Source: Polyangiaceae bacterium
GTDB taxonomy: Bacteria; Myxococcota_A; Polyangia; Polyangiales; Polyangiaceae
NCBI GenBank assembly: GCA_013214025.1
Contig: JABSRN010000041.1
Span: 62,001 to 126,000 of the forward strand
DNA length: 64,000 nucleotides
Direction: 5' to 3'
In this document: positions 53,547 through 62,600 of the stretch, one piece after another
How positions within the stretch are numbered: position 1 is the first letter of the stretch
Layout: the number at the start of each line of letters is the position of its first letter
The notes under the pieces: model-generated
The model's input: the letters and a program-made list of their open reading frames with translations, nothing else
Database searches by the model: none
What the model was told of the DNA's origin: nothing
Position numbers and translations under genes: made by a program

Positions 53547-55937
53547 TTAGGCGGAATCGGGGCGGGAGAGCCGGGCGATAGGCAGCAGTAGACCGAGGTA
53601 ACACCCAGCGGCACAGAGCAGAACGAAGGTGAGCCCGAATTCCAGCGCCAGCAGGATTGCGACGCTACTCGCGAGCACGCTGCCCACGCCATTCATCCCC
53701 CAGAGCCAGGGGCGCTCGTCCGGGTGTCGATGGCTGACGAGTCGCATGCCCGTGGGGAAGGCCATACCCATCAGCAGGCCCAACATAGAAATGATACCGG
53801 CAGCAAAGGCGATGCGAACCGCAATGGGCAGGCTTGCGATCTGCGGGGCCCAGCTCGGCCATGCTAGGGCCACAACAGCGAGGGCCGCGGCGATTAGCAG
53901 AGGATAGACGTAGCACCAGGGTCGTTGGTCGAGGGGCAGCCGATCGCTCAACAGTGAACCGAGACCGGCTGAGGCAACCAGGCTTGAGAGCACGACGATC
54001 AGGCTATAGCTCGGGTGCCCGAGGATCAGACTGAGGCGTTGCAGTAGCGCGATTTCGGCGAGCATGAATCCCACGCCGATCATAGAGAAATAGAGCAGGC
54101 TCGCCCACAGCCCCGTACGGCTCGCAGATTGGGGCCTTGATCGTCGGTACAAGGGAATCAAGATCGCTCCGACGACGAGTAGGCAGGAGGCCAGGAAGGC
54201 CATGCCGAGGGTGCGAGTCGCGAGCAGATTGCCTTCCAGGCTGCCCACAGTTTGCGGTGGGCGCTCGTAGAAAAACGAACGCAAGCGCAGCACGTTGAAG
54301 AAGAATGGTCGGTCGTCGGTGCTGGCGCGGAAATCCAGCAAGGGAAGCAGGCTCGCGGCGTTCACTTCCGCCAAAGAGCGGGCGTTGAGGATTCGTTCGA
54401 TGCGCTCGGACGGGGAGCGCATGCTGGGTAGCGTCGCCACCACAAACCCCTTGTCGGCCGCGATCTGCTGAATTCGGCGTTCGTCGGCGGAACCCAAAGC
54501 GGACTTGGAGATCAGCAGCGTAGTGACGGAGCCGGCTGTCACGATGGCGATGTGATCTCTCGGTTGAGCCACGCCGCTTTCCAGCAAGGTGCCTACCGCC
54601 AGCACGATGAGTCGCGCGGTTTCCACGGTGGACCAGCGGGAGACGGTGAACACTCCGTTGGGGGTGAGACGATCAAGAAACAGCTGCCAGGCTTCTAGGG
54701 TGTAGAGGCCGTTTTCACCGAGCGCATGAGCGCCGGCTCCGGTGGCGGCCCAGGTATCGATCAATGAAGCTTGAAGTAGTGCGAAGCGCTGCTCGCTCTG
54801 AGCCAAATAACTCCGGGCTTCGTCGTGTACCAATCGCACGTCGGGATGTTGGGGGACTCCCGTGGGCTGGCCAATGTCGCTCGCCAGGATCTCTAGTAGG
54901 CGTCCATTGAACTCGAGCCCGTAGACGGGCGCGCGCTGCGCCAACAGCGCGGCTTGGATATCCCGTGATCCACCGACACCGATGATGGCGGCCGCCCCAC
55001 CCGGGCGCAGCAAGTTGGCCATATTGGTGACATCACATTCGAGGAAGCGGAGGTTCTGCAGGTCGGCGCTCGCGTGATAAAGCGGTGTGGCGGCGTGACC
55101 GTCGATCACCAGAGTGCGTTGCATGATTACCGGAGCTACGCACCGGCTCCCTTTGCCCCAGAACATAGCGGGTAGCGCCGCGGGTTTTGAAACCTGAACT
55201 CGAGAGTGGCTATTCCAGAGTTCTAGCTCGACGTGCTCGCGCTGCTCTGCCTGTCCTTTGACCCAGATGGTGACGAGTCCGCGATCGGCGCCGAGGTTCC
55301 CGGCGAATAGGGCAGCGCTGAGTGCGAAAGCTATCCAGGGCTTTCGTGTGGGGGCGCGGGCACTTCGGGCAAAGGCGATGGCGGCCAAAGCGGCAACCGT
55401 CCCCATCAACAGGATGGCGGAGCCACCGTCGGTGGTTCGGAGTAGCCATGGAATCATGGGGGCGCCCATCGCGGCACCGATGAGATCCACTGCGTAGACC
55501 TGACCTACTGGGAGGCGAGTCCGCGTGAGCGCCGCGGCGACGATCACGCCGGCGGGGTAAAACGGCAACGCGAGGGCAAGCGAGAAAATTATGAATAAGG
55601 GGAGGGTCGTCGCTACGGCGGCGACCTGAAGAGGAATGACCAGCAGCAATACGTAGCTGATGGGAACGGCCGCCGAAAAATAGATCGCGTGGCGCGACAG
55701 CTGGCGACCTAAATTGTGTTCTTCAAAATCTTCCAGTCGGAGGTAAACACTGACGGCTCCTGCAGTGAGCCCGAACAAGCCCATCGCGATCACCAGGAAC
55801 GCGAGGGAGTACCAGGTGAGTACGGAAAGAAGCCGAGTGTCGAGAACCTCCAGACCGAGCGTGGCTCCCGCAATCAGCGCGAGCGCAAATAGGAACGGGC
55901 GGGGGCTCAGCGCGGGTGCGGCGGGAGAAGGGCTCAC
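53547..55937 (-). CDS. Membrane protein with spermidine-synthase-like domain, copy B
   Basis: 796 residues, paralog of the protein at 49562 with the same layout: N-terminal helices (FLFALALIAGATLGLEVLDT), a Rossmann-type domain (AAIIGVGGSRDIQAALLAQ, ASLIDTWAATGAGAHALGEN) and a C-terminal helix bundle (VLASSVAILLALEFGLTFVL). The shared DDRPFFF motif lies before the last bundle. The nucleotide motif is VGGSRD where copy A has AGGGKD, so the copies have diverged and may act on different substrates. It is convergent with the polytopic gene. Catalytic function is not established. Confidence 0.87.
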   Translation of the reverse strand: MSPSPAAPALSPRPFLFALALIAGATLGLEVLDTRLLSVLTWYSLAFLVIAMGLFGLTAGAVSVYLRLEDFEEHNLGRQLSRHAIYFSAAVPISYVLLLVIPLQVAAVATTLPLFIIFSLALALPFYPAGVIVAAALTRTRLPVGQVYAVDLIGAAMGAPMIPWLLRTTDGGSAILLMGTVAALAAIAFARSARAPTRKPWIAFALSAALFAGNLGADRGLVTIWVKGQAEQREHVELELWNSHSRVQVSKPAALPAMFWGKGSRCVAPVIMQRTLVIDGHAATPLYHASADLQNLRFLECDVTNMANLLRPGGAAAIIGVGGSRDIQAALLAQRAPVYGLEFNGRLLEILASDIGQPTGVPQHPDVRLVHDEARSYLAQSEQRFALLQASLIDTWAATGAGAHALGENGLYTLEAWQLFLDRLTPNGVFTVSRWSTVETARLIVLAVGTLLESGVAQPRDHIAIVTAGSVTTLLISKSALGSADERRIQQIAADKGFVVATLPSMRSPSERIERILNARSLAEVNAASLLPLLDFRASTDDRPFFFNVLRLRSFFYERPPQTVGSLEGNLLATRTLGMAFLASCLLVVGAILIPLYRRSRPQSASRTGLWASLLYFSMIGVGFMLAEIALLQRLSLILGHPSYSLIVVLSSLVASAGLGSLLSDRLPLDQRPWCYVYPLLIAAALAVVALAWPSWAPQIASLPIAVRIAFAAGIISMLGLLMGMAFPTGMRLVSHRHPDERPWLWGMNGVGSVLASSVAILLALEFGLTFVLLCAAGCYLGLLLPIARLSRPDSA

Positions 55938-55997
55938 GGCGCACCTCTTCTAACGGGATGGCGGACACTTGTCACCGGTGTCCCGGCCGTCGAACGC

Positions 55998-56315
55998 TTA
56001 TCGTTCTTTGACGCTGGGCGGCGGGTGCGAATGGGAGAGCGAAGAGCTTCCACCGTTATAGGCGTTCGCCGACATCTCTTTGTACAGCTGATTGGCTCCG
56101 GGCATGTCCGGGCGCTTGCGCATGAGTTCCACGAGTCGTTGCAGGGCCTGTGCGGGGGGCATGGCGCCGTAGAGCACGGCGAGCTTCACCTGAAGCATCG
56201 CGTAGATTTCATCGTCGTCGGCTGCGCTGAGGGCGGCTTTCGCGGCGTCGAGATCGCCGGCATCGAGTTGGCTGTCGATTGCAGCGTAGGGCTCGGGAAG
56301 GCCAAGAGATGACAT
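55998..56315 (-). CDS. Small helical protein
   Basis: 105 residues from ATG 56315. The core is helical and resembles one or two TPR-like units (AIDSQLDAGDLDAAKAALSA, AQALQRLVELMRKRPDMPGA); the C-terminus is Ser/His/Pro-rich (GGSSSLSHSHPPPSV). The frame extends upstream to 56402 without clear coding character. No family is recognised; it could be a small adaptor. It is alone and divergent from the response regulator gene. Confidence 0.65.
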   Translation of the reverse strand: MSSLGLPEPYAAIDSQLDAGDLDAAKAALSAADDDEIYAMLQVKLAVLYGAMPPAQALQRLVELMRKRPDMPGANQLYKEMSANAYNGGSSSLSHSHPPPSVKER

Positions 56316-56594
56316 GCCTACAGAATAACAGGGATCTGGAGGCTCGTCCGCCCCAGGCCAGCATCGGTCGATGGGCCGGTCCTGGGCCCGCGCCAGGGAC
56401 ATCCGTATTCGCCGATTGAGACGGTGGGATTCTGCGGCAGTCGGAGGAAATCCGAACGCGCCGCGATGGCGCTGCGGGGTGCTAGCATTCAGCAGGGCTT
56501 CTTAGTGATGGTAGACTGCTTCCATTCAGCGCTTCGTGGAACGCGGCTCTGTCCCATGAATTTTAGTAGTCACTTCCGTGAAGTAAGCAAAAAG

Positions 56595-56972
56595 ATGAAG
56601 GAGCTATCGTGTTTAGTCGTCGAGGATTCGCCGATGATGAGGCAGCTATTGGTCTACGCATTGGCGCGGGTCAAAGGCCTGGCCGTTGTTGAGGCGGACG
56701 ATGGCGTGGACGCGTTGCGAAAGCTGGAGAGCAGCTCCTTCGATATCATTATCTCCGACATCAACATGCCGGTCATGGACGGCATGAAACTGATCACTCG
56801 GGTTCGCGCTGACGAGCGGCACTGCAAGACTCCGATCGTTGTGATCACGACTGCCGGCGCGGATGCCGATCGACAGCGCGCTTTGGCGCTGGGCGCAACG
56901 TCGTTCATTACCAAGCCCATCCAAACTGAAGATGTCGTGAAAACCGTGCGTTCGTTGCTGTCTCTGGACTGA
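56595..56972 (+). CDS. CheY-like single-domain response regulator
   Basis: 125 residues from ATG 56595, the size of a lone receiver domain. The acidic pair is in LVVEDSPMMRQLL, the phospho-accepting Asp in IIISDINMPVMDGMKL near 53, the Thr in VITTAGADADR and the Lys in SFITKPIQTEDV near 109. No output domain follows, so it acts by binding partners, as CheY or DivK do. It ends two bases before the GTG of trpF, an unusual partnership. Longer starts at 56556 or 56424 are possible. Confidence 0.93.
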   Translation: MKELSCLVVEDSPMMRQLLVYALARVKGLAVVEADDGVDALRKLESSSFDIIISDINMPVMDGMKLITRVRADERHCKTPIVVITTAGADADRQRALALGATSFITKPIQTEDVVKTVRSLLSLD

Positions 56973-56973
56973 C

Positions 56974-57606
56974 GTGACCGTCGGGATCAAGATCTGTGGA
57001 CTGTGCGAGGTCGGCGATGCGGTGGCGGCAGTGGAAGCCGGGGCCACCGCGGTCGGGCTCAATCTGATTGCTAGCTCGAAACGTTTCATCGAACTGCCGC
57101 TAGCTGCGGCGATCGTTGCCGAAGTGGGGGCGCAGGTCCGTACGGTGGTGGTGGTGGCAGATTTAACGGCGGCTGAAATCGAGTCGATCCGGCAGCGTGT
57201 GCGCCCGAACTACGTGCAACTTCACGGCTCGGAAAGCGCGGCGCTCTTAGCCGCGGTGCTGCCCGGTGCCTACAAGGCGATCCGAATCGCCGATCGGGGC
57301 GACGTGGCCGCAGCCAGCGAATTCGCCGGCGAAGAACTGCTGGTGGACGCAAAAGTTCCAGGAGCCCTCGGGGGGACCGGCACGTCCTTCGATTGGTCGT
57401 TGGTGTCGGAGCTCTCCCGGCAGCGGTCCATGTGGCTGGCTGGCGGCCTGACCCCGGACAATGTGGCAGAGGCCGTTCGGCAGGTGGCACCCTACGGAGT
57501 CGACACCGCCAGCGGTGTAGAAGTGTCGGGGCAAGCCCGGCGCAAGGATCCGTCGCGAATGAAGGATTTTGTGCAAGCGGTACGTGATTTGGAAGTTGCG
57601 TCCTAA
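56974..57606 (+). CDS. trpF: Phosphoribosylanthranilate isomerase
   Basis: 210 residues from a GTG directly after the receiver gene. It performs the Amadori rearrangement in tryptophan synthesis. TIM-barrel motifs are GIKICGLCEVGDAVAAVEAG (catalytic Cys), NYVQLHGSE, ELLVDAKVPGALGGTGTSFD (catalytic Asp) and WLAGGLTPDNVAEAV with VDTASGVEV at the phosphate site. Standard length and all key residues are present. No other trp gene is near; separation of trpF from the rest of the pathway is seen in several lineages. Confidence 0.95.
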   Translation: MTVGIKICGLCEVGDAVAAVEAGATAVGLNLIASSKRFIELPLAAAIVAEVGAQVRTVVVVADLTAAEIESIRQRVRPNYVQLHGSESAALLAAVLPGAYKAIRIADRGDVAAASEFAGEELLVDAKVPGALGGTGTSFDWSLVSELSRQRSMWLAGGLTPDNVAEAVRQVAPYGVDTASGVEVSGQARRKDPSRMKDFVQAVRDLEVAS

Positions 57607-57607
57607 G

Positions 57608-58246
57608 GTGGGGCGAGTGCGGAGCCTTTCGAGCCCGAAAACTCGATGGCGACAGGCGACTTCCGGCATGGCCGTCGCGTTGCTCTTGGGGGGATGCAGC
57701 GGCCCGAGCACCCAGGGCGCCGTGGTCTTGAGTACTTCAGTGAGTGAGAGCGGGGTCTTGCTGGCCCGTTATCGCTCGTCGCGTTGCCGCACGGGGACCG
57801 GGGCGGAGGCGCCGCCGCTGCGATCATCATTCGCTCTACGGCGCACCCTCCGGGGCGCTTGGACCTTGCGGGAGTCGCGTTTCGGGTTCAGCGACCTTAA
57901 ATTCTACCAATCGTTCTTTTCGGACGGCGTCCGGCGCTTTCAGGCGATCATCAAGACGAGTGCGGGCGAGCCGCGCCTTTGGCAATACGACGTGCCCGTG
58001 AAACCGACCATCGAGCTACCGGCGAAGCTGGTCGTCGCGTCGGGCTTTGCGTCGTCGGCCACCTCCCAGGATCAATTCGTCGCGGACTCCAAGACTGTCG
58101 TTCTTAGATGCGTGTTGATTCCCTCGGCCATCATCGACGGATGGCCTCGCGACCGAGTCAGCTGCCCGGATCGACGAGCGCGCTGCACCAAGCCACCAAG
58201 CGATTCCCGGCTCCGCTATCCAAGAGACGGATATTCGTCGCTTTGA
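57608..58246 (+). CDS. Hypothetical lipoprotein
   Basis: 212 residues from a GTG one base after the trpF stop codon; an ATG at 57668 is an alternative. The lipobox is ALLLGGCSGPS near residue 27. The mature part is basic and beta-rich (FALRRTLRGAWTLRESRFGF, YQSFFSDGVRRFQAIIKTSA, QYDVPVKPTIELPAKLVVAS) without a known domain. The last 30 codons overlap the thioesterase gene on the other strand by 88 bases and have a different, Arg/Pro-rich look, so the native stop may have been lost and the frame read on. Confidence 0.6.
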   Translation: MGRVRSLSSPKTRWRQATSGMAVALLLGGCSGPSTQGAVVLSTSVSESGVLLARYRSSRCRTGTGAEAPPLRSSFALRRTLRGAWTLRESRFGFSDLKFYQSFFSDGVRRFQAIIKTSAGEPRLWQYDVPVKPTIELPAKLVVASGFASSATSQDQFVADSKTVVLRCVLIPSAIIDGWPRDRVSCPDRRARCTKPPSDSRLRYPRDGYSSL

Positions 58247-58982
58247 GATTGCGGTCGCTAGCGGGTTGCGTGCTGTCGGTCACGAAGGGGCCGACTCGAG
58301 CTGGGGCGAGATATCGGAGCATCATGTCAGTGACGCAGGGGGCACTGGCTCCCTGCGCCCGGGCAGCCGACAGCGCGCCGGCTTCCGCGAGAATGGCGGT
58401 GCTACCACCCTGCAGTACCTTGGAACTGTTTCGAACGTACGTGCTCAGCTGTAGGCTAACGACCCCTGCCCCTTGGTCGACGAGCCCGATTTGATCGAAT
58501 AGCAGCTTCGAGTAACGGGAGGGGCCGCCTGTCAGCCACTTGGGCTGCTCCCCCGGACGGAGCTTGTAGGTGGGCGTTCCCCGCCGTCGTTTGAGCACGG
58601 CAAAACTCATGGTGGCGGTCGCGACCGGGTGTGTGCCCTCGGAGTCCGTTCCGCTGACTTCGACCGAAAGAATAATTCGCGAGGCTCCGTTCCGCAGCAC
58701 GGAAGTCCGCGCACTGAGCTCATCGACCGCTCGTCTGCCGAGTCGATGGATGTCGAGGTTTGAGGTGCTGACCCAGTCGGGTTCTGCGATGCCGATGGCG
58801 GCAAAGCCTCCCGCGATGTCGATGATGGTACCGAGGATCCCCATGCTCGGTGCCCCACTCGGATCGAGAAGGTAGGAATTGAGCGGATGAGTGACGACGG
58901 TGTGCCGCTCGTCCGTGGAGGCGACGGTGGCAGCTAGGTCGTGGAGAAAATGATCATCGGCCAGGGGGGTGTGCGTGGTCAT
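58158..58982 (-). CDS. Double-hotdog thioesterase (PaaI-like)
   Basis: 274 residues with two hotdog folds. First: MGILGTIIDIAGGFAAIGIA, STSNLDIHRLGRRAVDELSA, GASRIILSVEVSGTDSEG. Second: TYVRNSSKVLQGGSTAILAE, DMMLRYLAPARVGPFVTDST. The pattern of a helix beginning near Asp/Gly followed by an antiparallel sheet is that of acyl-CoA thioesterases of the PaaI/FcoT type. It should hydrolyse a small acyl-thioester, substrate unknown. It is co-directional with the metallophosphoesterase, with which it overlaps by four bases. Confidence 0.87.
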   Translation of the reverse strand: MTTHTPLADDHFLHDLAATVASTDERHTVVTHPLNSYLLDPSGAPSMGILGTIIDIAGGFAAIGIAEPDWVSTSNLDIHRLGRRAVDELSARTSVLRNGASRIILSVEVSGTDSEGTHPVATATMSFAVLKRRRGTPTYKLRPGEQPKWLTGGPSRYSKLLFDQIGLVDQGAGVVSLQLSTYVRNSSKVLQGGSTAILAEAGALSAARAQGASAPCVTDMMLRYLAPARVGPFVTDSTQPASDRNLKATNIRLLDSGAGNRLVAWCSALVDPGS

Positions 58983-59626
58983 AGAGCTTGGGGGGGGAGA
59001 GCGACATCATACTGATGCACGGTGAAACCAAGCGGCGTGCTATCGACAATAGTCGCGCTGGCAAAGCCTTCCGTTACGTGTTCCCCCACGGAGCCGACGC
59101 CAACGATGTGCACGCCTTCTAATTGTCTTTCGAACGGGGCGTGACTGCCACCGCAAATGATGATGTCGGCCGGATCACTCGCGACGAGTGCGCTCAGATC
59201 CTCGTCGCTCATTTCTGGGCTAAACGAAATCGTGGAGTCCATCGGCGAACCGTGAATGATCAACATCTCCGCTCCTGACTCAAGCGGCAGCCGCGCGGAC
59301 TCTGGCATTTTGCCCAAGTGCGCCATGATTAACTCGCCTAGATCTTCGACAGTTTGCTCGAGGCGATCGACCCGGAGTTGGTCTTCCGGAGTCTTGGGTT
59401 CCAAGGCCTCGGGGTGGAAAGTACGGATCGCGCGGTCCGTTAGCCCCTCCACACACAGTGCTCGATACTTGAGAAGGAGTTTCCATGTGGCGAGCGGCTC
59501 GGTCCCCGGAAAGAGGTGGTCTCCGCAAACGACGAGCTGATGGAAATCCCGTAGGGCTTCGTCGGCGAGAACTGCCTCCAAGGCGGAAGCGTTGCCGTGG
59601 ATGTCCGAAATACAGAGGAAACGCAT
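58979..59626 (-). CDS. Metallophosphoesterase-fold protein with altered motifs
   Basis: 215 residues, calcineurin-like fold: MRFLCISDIHGNASALEAVL holds the D-x-H-G-N pair, VVCGDHLFPGTEPL the second metal Asp, EMLIIHGSPMDSTIS a later His and IIICGGSHAPFERQLEG the last. Two usual residues are missing: the G-N-x-D motif reads EGLTD (Leu in place of Asn), and the final GHxH reads GGSH. It may therefore have altered or lost activity, or belong to a YfcE-like subgroup with another mechanism. Its stop overlaps the thioesterase start (ATGA), and it is divergent from glnE. Confidence 0.85.
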   Translation of the reverse strand: MRFLCISDIHGNASALEAVLADEALRDFHQLVVCGDHLFPGTEPLATWKLLLKYRALCVEGLTDRAIRTFHPEALEPKTPEDQLRVDRLEQTVEDLGELIMAHLGKMPESARLPLESGAEMLIIHGSPMDSTISFSPEMSDEDLSALVASDPADIIICGGSHAPFERQLEGVHIVGVGSVGEHVTEGFASATIVDSTPLGFTVHQYDVALPPQAL

Positions 59627-59652
59627 GAGTTTGGGCTAGACTAGGTGTCCGT

Positions 59653-62595
59653 ATGCCGAAGGACGACACGGTTTTCGCATTGGCGGATAGCATCGACCCG
59701 GATCGTGCGAAAGAGCTTCGTCAGGAAACTCCGGAGGGGGAAGCCAAGGCCCTAGCGGTTCTGCTGGGGGTGGCATTTCCGCCGCTCGCTCCCACCCGAG
59801 AGTGGCAGCATCAGGCGCTTGCAGAAGTGTCCCGATTGAGAATGCGTGCCCCCTTTGTCCCCGAAGAACTGGACGTTGACGTCCAGAGCTTACTGAGGGA
59901 TGGCGTCGAATTTGAAGCCGCACTGCGGCACGGAGTTTGGAAGCAGAAAGCCCGTATCGCCCTGCGGGAGCTGATGCCGCGAACAATCGGCGGTCCTGAC
60001 GTAGACCAAACCGCTAAAGACCTCAGCCTTCTGGCCGAAGTCGGGATTGAGCTCGCCCTGAGTGAAGCGGAGAAGCATGCCGTGAAGGAATTCGGCGAAC
60101 CCATGCGGACTGACGGCAAGCGTTCAACTTCCGTTGTCTTCGGCATGGGTAAATTGGGCGGACTCGAACTGAACGCCGGCTCCGATATCGATTTAATATT
60201 TTGTTACGACACTGACGATGGCGTGGGCGACTTTTCCCTCCATCGTTTTTGGACTGAAGTCGTCCGCAACACGGTGAACAGCCTCGACAATATTACGGAG
60301 GACGGCAACGTCTGGCGGGTAGATTTACGGCTCCGTCCGGAGGGTGAGAGCGGCCCTGTCACCAACTCCATGGCGGCCACTGAGCGCTACTACGAAACCT
60401 GGGGCCGGCAGTGGGAGCGTGCGGTGCTGTTGCGCTGCCGTGTGGTAGGTGGCGACCGGGAGTTGGGTAAGCTGTTCATGACGGAGGTGTTTCAGCCCTT
60501 CGTGTTTCGGCGGAATTCTAGCCGCTCCGTAGGCTCCACCATGATGGATATGGTGAAGCGATCCCGCGCCGAGCTATGCACGGATCCCGATCGAGATCTG
60601 AAACTCGGTTACGGCGGCATTCGCGAAGCGGAGTTTTTCGTTCAGGCTCTTCAGCTCGTTTGGGGGGGACGCGAGCCGAGCATTCGGGTGCCCGGCATGT
60701 TGGAAGCATTGGGGCATTTGCGCAGTCGCGGTTTTGCCACCGAGAAAGAGCACAAGGAAATTACCGAAGCCTATTTGATGCTGCGCCGGGTTGAGCACCG
60801 CATTCAGTGGATGACGGGGGTGCAGACTCATTTATTGCCCGAGGCGCCGGATATGCGCCTACGTCTTGCTCGGAGCCTGTGGTTCGAAGATGTAGAGGGC
60901 CTGATGTCGGCGTTAGAGGTGGCGCGTCGTCACGTCAGCGCCCACTTTGCCACTCTGGCCCCGGATAGGCCCGAGGTGGAATCCCCCTACGGCCGCCAAT
61001 TGGCCAAATTGGAGAACGAAGACCCCGAGGTGACGACCGAGTTGGGCGAGCTGTTTGGGGACGAGGACATTGGCGAGCATCTCCTGGCTCTCGCCCGTTC
61101 CATGGATGGCCCTCTGGGATCGCGGGTGCGGGAGCGATATGCCGGATTCGGGGCTTCTTTGCTGGATGCCATCAGTGGCTGTGCAGATCCCGGACAAGCC
61201 GCACGGTACCTGCGCTCCTTCTTCGCTCGTTTTGGCTCGAACTCGGGCTACGTCGACGCGCTGGCTCAGAACCCCGCCATTTTGCAACGCTTCGTGAACG
61301 TCTTGGGCGCGAGTTGCTTTGTCGGCGACGCGATAGTGAACCGCCCGGATCTTGCGGACGCTTTACTCTTCGGTGGACCGGAGGTGGGTTGGCCAGAGCC
61401 TGCGCGTATCGTGTCCGAGCGAATTGCGGCCTTCGAGCAGAAGCGGTCTCCGGATCCGGACGAAGCCCGAGATGAGTTCATCGCGGCGCTTCGCCGGGCG
61501 AAAGGCGAGGTGATGGTGGCGGTGGCGGTGGCGGATCTTGCGGGGGACGCCGACACCGCCAAAGTGACTCGCTGCCTGTCCGCCCTAGCAGACGATATTC
61601 TCAGGCGAACGGTGCGCTACGAGACTGGGGATGACGCGGAGGGCCTGTGCGTGATTGCAGTCGGCAAACTCGGCGGCGGCGAGCTCGGCTACGGCTCGGA
61701 TCTGGATGTATTGTTCGTGTACGAACCGTCCCTGGCGCCAGCCGGCAGCTACGCGGCGGAGCACTTCAGTCAGTGTGCCCAGCGCATCATACGTAGTATT
61801 TCAGCGATGCACTGGGCCGGGCCGGGCTACGAGCTCGACACACGCCTGCGCCCTTCGGGTTCCCAGGGCATGTTGGTTACCGCTTTAGAATCCTTCGCGC
61901 GTTATCACGGCGTACGGCTCCGCCGGAGTAGCGCGCCCGACATCGACGCCCCGCATCGAGTGTCCTCGGGCGCCGCGTGGGAACGGCAGGCCCTACTGAG
62001 GGCCCGATACTGCGCGGGGGATCGGGAAGTCGGAACCGAGGTCATACGAATCTGCCATGTGGCGGCGTACGAGCATGGCGCTCCGCCTGTGGAGGAAATG
62101 CACCACCTGCGTATGCGCATGGAGCGCGAGCTGGCCCGAGAAACCGCGGGGCGCTATGACTTAAAAATGGGACGGGGCGGACTGCTGGATGTTGAGTTCG
62201 CCGCCCAATGGCTTCAAATGAGCCATGGCTCGGACCCGAGAGTGCGAACCACGGACACGGCGGGGGCCCTGAAGAGACTGAGCCGCGTTGGCGCCATTTC
62301 TGAGCGGGACGTGCAGGAGCTGACGGAGCATTACGCCTTTCTTCGTGGCTTGGAGCAGCGCATCCGTGTTCTCAACGGCGATGGGGCGACCGTTTTGGAC
62401 GAGCGTCACTCGGATCTCGACAAGTTGGCGCGTCGAGTGCGGCTCAACCCAGTCGCCGGTGTCACACCGCGAGAATTGCTGCTCAGCACCTACCGCATGG
62501 TGACGGACGCTGTCCGGGCTACTTATTTGAGAGTCCTCCGATTGCCGCCTGAATCCCTGCCCCCTGGCGGCGTTAGCGTTCCTCCTCTAGGCTGA
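59653..62595 (+). CDS. glnE: Bifunctional glutamine synthetase adenylyltransferase/adenylyl-removing enzyme
   Basis: 980 residues. Two nucleotidyltransferase domains each carry a G-K-L-G-G-x-E-L motif: VFGMGKLGGLELNAGSDIDL near 165-184 (adenylyl-removing half) and VIAVGKLGGGELGYGSDLDV near 664-683 (adenylylating half). A helical region separates them (LRSRGFATEKEHKEITEAYL). It adjusts glutamine synthetase activity to nitrogen status, and the size is that of full-length GlnE. The stop lies five bases before hemB; both are probably on one transcript. Confidence 0.97.
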   Translation: MPKDDTVFALADSIDPDRAKELRQETPEGEAKALAVLLGVAFPPLAPTREWQHQALAEVSRLRMRAPFVPEELDVDVQSLLRDGVEFEAALRHGVWKQKARIALRELMPRTIGGPDVDQTAKDLSLLAEVGIELALSEAEKHAVKEFGEPMRTDGKRSTSVVFGMGKLGGLELNAGSDIDLIFCYDTDDGVGDFSLHRFWTEVVRNTVNSLDNITEDGNVWRVDLRLRPEGESGPVTNSMAATERYYETWGRQWERAVLLRCRVVGGDRELGKLFMTEVFQPFVFRRNSSRSVGSTMMDMVKRSRAELCTDPDRDLKLGYGGIREAEFFVQALQLVWGGREPSIRVPGMLEALGHLRSRGFATEKEHKEITEAYLMLRRVEHRIQWMTGVQTHLLPEAPDMRLRLARSLWFEDVEGLMSALEVARRHVSAHFATLAPDRPEVESPYGRQLAKLENEDPEVTTELGELFGDEDIGEHLLALARSMDGPLGSRVRERYAGFGASLLDAISGCADPGQAARYLRSFFARFGSNSGYVDALAQNPAILQRFVNVLGASCFVGDAIVNRPDLADALLFGGPEVGWPEPARIVSERIAAFEQKRSPDPDEARDEFIAALRRAKGEVMVAVAVADLAGDADTAKVTRCLSALADDILRRTVRYETGDDAEGLCVIAVGKLGGGELGYGSDLDVLFVYEPSLAPAGSYAAEHFSQCAQRIIRSISAMHWAGPGYELDTRLRPSGSQGMLVTALESFARYHGVRLRRSSAPDIDAPHRVSSGAAWERQALLRARYCAGDREVGTEVIRICHVAAYEHGAPPVEEMHHLRMRMERELARETAGRYDLKMGRGGLLDVEFAAQWLQMSHGSDPRVRTTDTAGALKRLSRVGAISERDVQELTEHYAFLRGLEQRIRVLNGDGATVLDERHSDLDKLARRVRLNPVAGVTPRELLLSTYRMVTDAVRATYLRVLRLPPESLPPGGVSVPPLG

Positions 62596-62600
62596 CCGAC

